A stretch of 35,346 bases of DNA from DASUZD01 sp036377055. Lineage in GTDB: Bacteria > Actinomycetota > Thermoleophilia > Gaiellales > Gaiellaceae. The stretch is taken from NCBI GenBank assembly GCA_036377055.1, contig DASUZD010000173.1:1-35346 (forward strand). Reading direction: 5' to 3'. The notes beneath the pieces are model-generated. The model was given only the letters and a program-made list of their open reading frames with translations. It did no database searches and was not told the origin of the DNA. The position numbers were made by a program, and so were the translations under genes. This document shows, in pieces, positions 30,790 to 35,346 of this stretch; within the stretch, counting starts at the first letter, position 1; each line of letters starts with the position of its first letter.

Positions 30790-33366
30790 TTTAGCGTCGT
30801 TCCAGTTCTCGCCCGAGCCGACGTCGACGGCGAGCGGCGGGTCGAGCGGGAACGCGTGGCACATCTCGTCCCGGACGAGCTCCTTCGCCGCCGAGAGCTC
30901 CACCGTCGGAACCTCGAGCAGAAGCTCGTCGTGCACCTGCAACACGAGCCGCGCCGACCGACCCTCCTCACGCAGGCGGCGGTGGATGCGGATCATCGCG
31001 ACCTTGATGATGTCCGCGTTCGAGCCCTGCATCACGAAGTTGACCGCGAGGCGCTCGCCCAAAGACCGCGTCTGCCGATTCGAGGCTCGCAACTCGGGCA
31101 CCGGCCGGCGCCGCCCCAGCAACGACGTCGCGTACCCGTCACGCGTCGACTGCTCGATCGTTCGCTGGATGAAGTCCTGCACGAGCGGGAAGCGCGCGAG
31201 GTACGCATCGATGTAGGCCTGCGCCTCCTCGCGCGGGATCTCAAGGTTCTCCGAGAGCCCGAAGGCCGAGATCCCGTAGACGATCCCGAAGTTGATCATC
31301 TTCGCGATCGACCGCTGGGCGGTCGTCAGCTCGGCCGGGTCGACGCCGAGCACCTCGGCCGCGGTCGCCCGGTGGATGTCCTCGCCGCGCGCGAACGCCT
31401 CGCGGAGCTTCGGCTCACCGGACACGTGCGCGAGGATCCGCAGCTCGATCTGCGAGTAGTCCGCCGAAACAAGCTCGTGCCCGCTCTCGGCGATGAAGGC
31501 CGACCTGATCTCGCGCCCTAGGCCGGTGCGGATAGGAATCGACTGGAGGTTCGGGTTCGTCGTCGAGAGCCGTCCGGTCGCCGCGACCGCCTGGTTGAAC
31601 GTCGTGTGCAGCCGGCCGTCGTGCTCCGAGATCAGGCCCGGCAGCGGCTCGAGATACGTGTTCAGGAGCTTCGAGTACTCGCGCCACTCCTCGAGCACCG
31701 GCACGATCTCGTGCTCGCCGCGGATCGACCTGAGCACCCGCGTGTCCGTCGAGTAGCCGGTCTTCCCTTTCCGGCCGGGCGTGAGGCCGAGCTTCTCGAA
31801 CAGGATCCGCGCGACCTGCTGCGTCGAGCCGAGCATGAACTCCTCGCCCGCCAGCTCGAACGCCCGCGTCTCGAGCTCCTCGAGCCGGTCGTGCAGGCGA
31901 GCCGTGATCTCGCCCATCCGGTACGTGTCGATCTTGACCCCCGCGTCCTCCATCGCCGCCAGCACCGCGGTGAGCGGCAGCTCGATCGTCCGGTAGAGCT
32001 CGTCGTTGCCGCGCTCGACGAGGCGCTCGCGCATCCGGGGCGCGAGCCGGCGCGCCGTCTCGGCGTGCCGGACGAGCTCGGCGGTCTCCTCCTCCGCTTC
32101 CGGCTCGGGCAGCGCCTCGACGCCGTACTCGCGCGCGAGATCGTCGAGCTCGTACCCGGGCCGGCCCGGCTCGATCAGGTACGCGGCGATCATCGTGTCG
32201 TCGGCCGGCTGCATCGTCAGGCGGGGGAGCGACTTGAAGTCGTGCGCGACGACCTCGGCGTCGCGGAGCCGGAGCTCGTACTCCGGCAACCAGGCGCCGA
32301 CCACGACTCCGTCGTCCTGCGCGAGCGCGAAGCGCCCGTCGCGGATCGCGAGCGCGACCCGCCCGCGCACGTGCTCGGGGAACGCGCCTTCGCACCAGGC
32401 GACCGTGGTCGCGTCGATCCGCGCGGGCGCGGCCGCGGGGACGGCGACGTCGAGCAGGTCGGCGCGGTTCAGCAGGTTCCGGAACTCGAAGCGACGGAAC
32501 ATCTCCTTCAGCTGGGTGCGGTCGGGCGGCGAGACGACGAGCTCGGCGGGGTCGCAGTCGATGTCGAGGTCGCGCCGCATCGTCGCGAGCACCTTCGAGT
32601 TCCGCGCCTGCTCCTCGAACGTGCGCAGATTCTCCCGCCGCTTCTCGCCCGACACCTCGTCGAGGTGCTCATACAGCTCGTCGAGCGAGCCGAACTGCGC
32701 GATCAGCTGGCCCGCCGTCTTGTCGCCGATGCCCGGAACGCCCTCGATGTTGTCGGACGTGTCGCCCTTCAAGCCGATGAAGTCGGGCACCTTCTCGGGC
32801 GGGATCCCGTAACGCGCCTCGACGCGCTCGGGCGTATAGACGTGGACGTCCTGCACGCCGCGCGGCGTCATCATCAGCGTCACGTTCTCGCTCACGAGCT
32901 GGAAGGCGTCGCGGTCGGTCGACACCACGCAGGTCTTGATCCCCGCCTCGTCCGCGCGACTCGCGAGCGTGGCGATCACGTCGTCCGCCTCCCAGCCGTC
33001 GTACTCGAGGTTCCGGTAGCCGAACGCCTCGACGATCGGGCGGAAGTACGGGAACTGCTCCCGCAGGAGGTCGGGCATGGGCCTGCGCTCGGACTTGTAC
33101 GCCTCCGAGAGCGCGGCCCGGTGGACGGCGTGCGTATCCCACGCGACCGCGACCCCGCGCGGCCGATAGTCGGTCAGCAGCTTGAAGAGCATGTTCGTGA
33201 AGCCGAGGAGCGCGTTCGTCGAGAAGCCCTCGCTCGTCGCGAGCTCCTCGGGCAGCGCGAAGAAGGCGCGGTACGCGAGGTTGTTCCCGTCGACGAGGAA
33301 GAGCTCCGCGTCGCGCGCGGGCGCGTCGTCGAGCTGGAGCTCGGCTCCGGTGAGGGTCTTCGGCAC
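30784..33366 (-). CDS. polA: DNA polymerase I
   Basis: Pol I fills gaps in excision repair and removes RNA primers. The 860-residue protein has an N-terminal 5'-3' exonuclease (FLVDGNNLAYRAFFALP, VAWDTHAVHRAALSEAYKS, YDGWEADDVIATLA, VVSTDRDAFQLV, GLKGDTSDNIEGVPGIGDKTA) and a C-terminal polymerase with motif A DYSQIELRILAHVSG, motif B RSIAKMINFGIVYG and motif C QVHDELLLEV. The middle domain keeps AHDFKSL but lacks the DxE metal pair (ALAIRDGRFAL), so proofreading is probably lost, as in Taq and many actinobacterial enzymes. The start is a GTG at 33366. It is divergent from the LarA-like gene 44 bp away. Confidence 0.97.
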   Translation of the reverse strand: MPKTLTGAELQLDDAPARDAELFLVDGNNLAYRAFFALPEELATSEGFSTNALLGFTNMLFKLLTDYRPRGVAVAWDTHAVHRAALSEAYKSERRPMPDLLREQFPYFRPIVEAFGYRNLEYDGWEADDVIATLASRADEAGIKTCVVSTDRDAFQLVSENVTLMMTPRGVQDVHVYTPERVEARYGIPPEKVPDFIGLKGDTSDNIEGVPGIGDKTAGQLIAQFGSLDELYEHLDEVSGEKRRENLRTFEEQARNSKVLATMRRDLDIDCDPAELVVSPPDRTQLKEMFRRFEFRNLLNRADLLDVAVPAAAPARIDATTVAWCEGAFPEHVRGRVALAIRDGRFALAQDDGVVVGAWLPEYELRLRDAEVVAHDFKSLPRLTMQPADDTMIAAYLIEPGRPGYELDDLAREYGVEALPEPEAEEETAELVRHAETARRLAPRMRERLVERGNDELYRTIELPLTAVLAAMEDAGVKIDTYRMGEITARLHDRLEELETRAFELAGEEFMLGSTQQVARILFEKLGLTPGRKGKTGYSTDTRVLRSIRGEHEIVPVLEEWREYSKLLNTYLEPLPGLISEHDGRLHTTFNQAVAATGRLSTTNPNLQSIPIRTGLGREIRSAFIAESGHELVSADYSQIELRILAHVSGEPKLREAFARGEDIHRATAAEVLGVDPAELTTAQRSIAKMINFGIVYGISAFGLSENLEIPREEAQAYIDAYLARFPLVQDFIQRTIEQSTRDGYATSLLGRRRPVPELRASNRQTRSLGERLAVNFVMQGSNADIIKVAMIRIHRRLREEGRSARLVLQVHDELLLEVPTVELSAAKELVRDEMCHAFPLDPPLAVDVGSGENWNDAKA

Positions 33367-33410
33367 CCCTCAACTCTACGCCGAGTCCTTCGCTGCTTGA
33401 CTGTGCGGCC

Positions 33411-34910
33411 GTGCCTCGCGTGCCCCTCCTCGCCGGCTCTCGGCTCGTGGTCGTCAGCGCACCGGACGACGCCGTCGTGCTCCGACCTCCCCCGCCCGGC
33501 GAGGCGATGGCCGACGTCGCCGCCGGCGTGCGCGACGCGCTTCGCTTTCCGCTGTCGGGGCCGCCGCTCGAGGAGCTCGTGGCGGGCGCGCGGCGGGCGA
33601 CCGTGGTCGTCGAGCCGCCCGCGCTGCCGATCCCGGGCGCGGTGCGCGACCCGCGGCAGGCTGCGCTCGCGGCCGCAGTCGACGAGCTCGAGCGGCTGGG
33701 GGTCTCGAGCGGCTACCAGACGATCCTGGTCGCGGGCGGCCTCGCCCGGCGCGCGGCGCAGCGCGAGCTCGCGGGCCTCGTCACGCCCGAGTTCGCCCGT
33801 CGCTTCCACGGGCGTGTCGCCGTCCACGACGCGGAGGATCCGGCGCTCGTCGAGGTGCCTCGGCCGGACGGTCGGCCCTTCCGCGTGCACCCGGCCCTCG
33901 CCGAGACCGACTGCGTGGTCGTCGTCAGCGCGGCCGAGACGATGCTGCACGGGGGGCCCGCGACGCTGCTCGGCGCCTGCGACCCGGAGACGCTGCGCGC
34001 GGCCGACGCGTATTCGCTGCTCGAGACCGCGGCCTCCGGCGGCTGGCGGCTCGGCCTCGCGCTCGAGCGAGCGCTCGCGAACCGTGTCCCCGTCGTCGGC
34101 GCGTCGCTCGTCCTCAACCACGTTCGCGTCTCCGGCGCGCTGCGCGGCTACCCCTACGAGCCGGAGGCGCTCGACCGGATCGCGCGCTCGCCGCTGCGCT
34201 TTCTCTTCGGCGCGCTTCCGGCCGTGGCGCGAAGCCGGATCATGCGCTCGATCCCGCTCGAGCTGACCGCGGCGGCAGCCTTCGGGGGCCCACCGTCGGT
34301 GGCGCACGCCGAGGCGCTGCTGCGCGGCGTCGAGCTTCGCGCCGCCTCGCTGTCGGGCCAGCTGGACGCGATCTGCGTCGGGATCCCGCGGACGACGCCG
34401 TACCTGCCGCGCGAGCGGCCGAACCCGCTGCTCGCGGCGCACCTCGGGCTCGCGCTCGCGCTCCGCCTCTGGCGCGATGCGTTTCCGGTCGCGGACGGCG
34501 GCACCGCGATCCTCGTCCACCGCTTCATCCGGCACTTCTCGCACCCGACGCAGCAGCCGTACCGGGCGTTCTTCCAGGCGGTTCGGAGCGGGCGCGACCC
34601 GGAGGCGCTGGCGACGGCCGAGCGCGCCGCCGGAGCGGACGAGCGCGCGATCGAGAGCTATCGCGCCGGCCGCTCGTGTCACCCGCGGCTTCCGTTCGCG
34701 GACTGGGCGGCGTGCGGGCCGGCGCTCGGGCGGCTCGGCGCTGTTTTGGTGGCCGGCTGCCGCGACGACGTCGCCGCGCGGCAGCTCGGCTTCGTCGCGA
34801 CGCACGGGGTCGGCGCGGCGCTCGCGATGGCCCACGGCCGCGCCGACCGGCCGGCGCGGATCGGCTTCCTCCTCGCGCCCCCGTACTTCCCGCTTCGGGT
34901 CGTGCCCTGA
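33411..34910 (+). CDS. LarA-like (DUF2088) family protein, catalytic residues apparently altered
   Basis: The 499-residue protein starts with GTG at 33411. The N-terminal part has the order of the LarA/DUF2088 fold: RRATVVVEPPALPIPG in the place of the usual DDxTRPTP segment, AAAVDELERLGV, ILVAGGLARR, FHGRVAVHDAEDP, FRVHPALAETDCVVVVSAAE, and HGGPATLLGACDP. LarA-family enzymes use the nickel pincer cofactor bound to a Lys in a YSGGxK-type loop. Here the loop reads HGGPATLLGA without Lys. It is therefore either a divergent member with another function or a misassigned fold. The C-terminal half (VGIPRTTPYLPRERPNP, AILVHRFIRHFSHPTQQPYRAFF) is conserved-looking. Confidence 0.65.
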   Translation: MPRVPLLAGSRLVVVSAPDDAVVLRPPPPGEAMADVAAGVRDALRFPLSGPPLEELVAGARRATVVVEPPALPIPGAVRDPRQAALAAAVDELERLGVSSGYQTILVAGGLARRAAQRELAGLVTPEFARRFHGRVAVHDAEDPALVEVPRPDGRPFRVHPALAETDCVVVVSAAETMLHGGPATLLGACDPETLRAADAYSLLETAASGGWRLGLALERALANRVPVVGASLVLNHVRVSGALRGYPYEPEALDRIARSPLRFLFGALPAVARSRIMRSIPLELTAAAAFGGPPSVAHAEALLRGVELRAASLSGQLDAICVGIPRTTPYLPRERPNPLLAAHLGLALALRLWRDAFPVADGGTAILVHRFIRHFSHPTQQPYRAFFQAVRSGRDPEALATAERAAGADERAIESYRAGRSCHPRLPFADWAACGPALGRLGAVLVAGCRDDVAARQLGFVATHGVGAALAMAHGRADRPARIGFLLAPPYFPLRVVP

Positions 34911-34914
34911 CGAG

Positions 34915-35069
34915 CCGGCGGGGACTGTCCCCGCTGCCTCCAGCGGCCGCGTCGGGTCAAGCCGGCAGGGACTGTCCCCGCTGGCCCAAGCGGCCATGCC
35001 GGGCCGAGCCGGCGGGGACTGTCCCCTCTCCGCCCCGGCGGACGTGTCGCCTTCAGCCGGCGGGGACTG
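34915..35069. repeat. REP cluster K, last copy truncated at the IS end
   Basis: Copies lie at 34920-34932, 34967-34979 (first base A), 35014-35026 and 35062-35069, all in the GGGGACTG direction with steps of 47, 47 and 48 bp. They share GCCGGC before the core. The last copy breaks off after GGGGACTG, exactly where the transposase-bearing element begins. Confidence 0.88.
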
Positions 35070-35346
35070 GAGCTGCTAACGGAATGAGTCGAGCGTGTTG
35101 TGGATGGTGAGGGCGGCGGCGATTTGGATGACGGCGAGCCAGTGTTCGGGTCGCCGCTCCCAGCGGGTGTCGACGCGGCGCCAGGCGCGAAGCCAGCTGT
35201 TCGTCCGTTCGACGGGCCAGCGGTGGCGGGCGTGTGGGTCGCGCGTTTTCAGTCGTCGTCGTCTGCCGCGCCAGACTTCCTGTACGGGCGTGCCTTCGGC
35301 GATCGGCTCGCCTGCTCGCCGTGGCTTGCTGATCCGCGGTTCGATC
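35070..35346 (-). mobile_element. IS5-type insertion sequence, only one end in the window
   Basis: The element appears to begin at about 35069-35070, where REP copy 35062 is interrupted, with a terminal sequence GAGCTGCTAACGGAATGAG. The transposase stop lies only ~7 bp inside this end, as is common in IS5-group elements. The other end, the second terminal repeat and any target duplication are beyond the right edge. Confidence 0.7.
35076..35345 (-). CDS. IS5-family transposase, C-terminal fragment (cut by window edge)
   Basis: The minus-strand frame from the right edge to the TAG at 35076 encodes the end of a DDE transposase. It contains HARHRWPVERTNSWLRAW (with the catalytic Glu in VERTNSWL), a TRWERRPEHWLAVIQIAAAL helix and the end TIHNTLDSFR. 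The RWxVERxxxWL signature is typical of IS5-group (IS1031/IS427-like) transposases of high-GC bacteria. About 90 residues are visible. Confidence 0.85.
   Translation of the reverse strand: MEPRISKPRRAGEPIAEGTPVQEVWRGRRRRLKTRDPHARHRWPVERTNSWLRAWRRVDTRWERRPEHWLAVIQIAAALTIHNTLDSFR

Noticed and set aside
3040..35069. GGGGACAGTCCCC copies as SOS/LexA-type operators, since uvrA, uvrB and polA are present
   Set aside because: Almost all copies are 3' of the repair genes or around unrelated genes, come in arrays and inverted pairs, and do not match actinobacterial LexA boxes (GAAC-N4-GTTC).
1..35346. tRNA, rRNA or riboswitch genes
   Set aside because: I saw no cloverleaf, rRNA or known riboswitch pattern in the gaps, which are mostly REP clusters; a covariance-model search was not possible.

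Overview
The window is GC-rich chromosomal DNA with many GTG and TTG starts, 4-bp stop/start overlaps and SARP-type regulators. It most resembles an actinobacterium, and the gene content and protein style suggest the class Thermoleophilia (Gaiellales/Solirubrobacterales-like). That placement is inference from reading proteins, not a database result.

Layout. 1-2367: a Rossmann/DUF2520 protein (cut by the left edge), panC and panB, all overlapping by 4 bp. 2338-6537 (minus): a Yip1-like membrane protein, uvrA, and a REP-associated tyrosine transposase (RAYT) whose reading frame has no stop before uvrA. 6887-10415: a PH-domain membrane protein, an AI-2E-family transporter, a macrodomain protein, a small membrane protein and a metallophosphoesterase. 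10437-14086: two tandem GlsB/YeaQ-like membrane proteins, uvrB and a DUF1360 protein. 14090-19320 (minus): a coupled pair, a SARP regulator fused to a SIR2-like domain followed by an nSTAND NTPase with about 16 WD40 repeats. 19422-20732: a secreted DMFase-beta-like protein. 20926-24798 (minus): a compact run RHH regulator, 32-aa micro-ORF, DUF4097, MFS, PQQ-propeller. 25080-27560 (minus): rpsA, coaE and a lytic transglycosylase. 27627-30352 (minus): a secreted protein, an alpha/beta hydrolase and an Asp-box propeller. 30784-33366 (minus): polA. 33411-34910: a LarA-like protein. 35076 to the edge: the 3' end of an IS5-type transposase.

Two things stand out. First, about 44 copies of a 13-bp near-palindrome (GGGGACAG-A/T-CCCC and its complement) sit in eleven clusters, mostly between genes and 3' of genes. 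Many form inverted pairs 46-49 bp apart, the REPIN arrangement, and a RAYT gene lies in the same window. Some copies have become coding sequence, most clearly a 3 x 48-bp in-frame array inside the nSTAND domain. One 33-bp-period array has expanded, and an IS end interrupts another copy. Second, the SARP-SIR2 / nSTAND-WD40 pair looks like a two-gene sensor-effector module (immunity or stress signalling). It has a SARP-style direct repeat with exact 22-bp spacing upstream, but Ser where SIR2-like NADases normally have Asn.

The conserved minus-strand genes polA, rpsA, coaE, uvrB and uvrA keep the order I recall for a common actinobacterial neighbourhood. Here they are separated by accessory genes with repeat clusters at the junctions.
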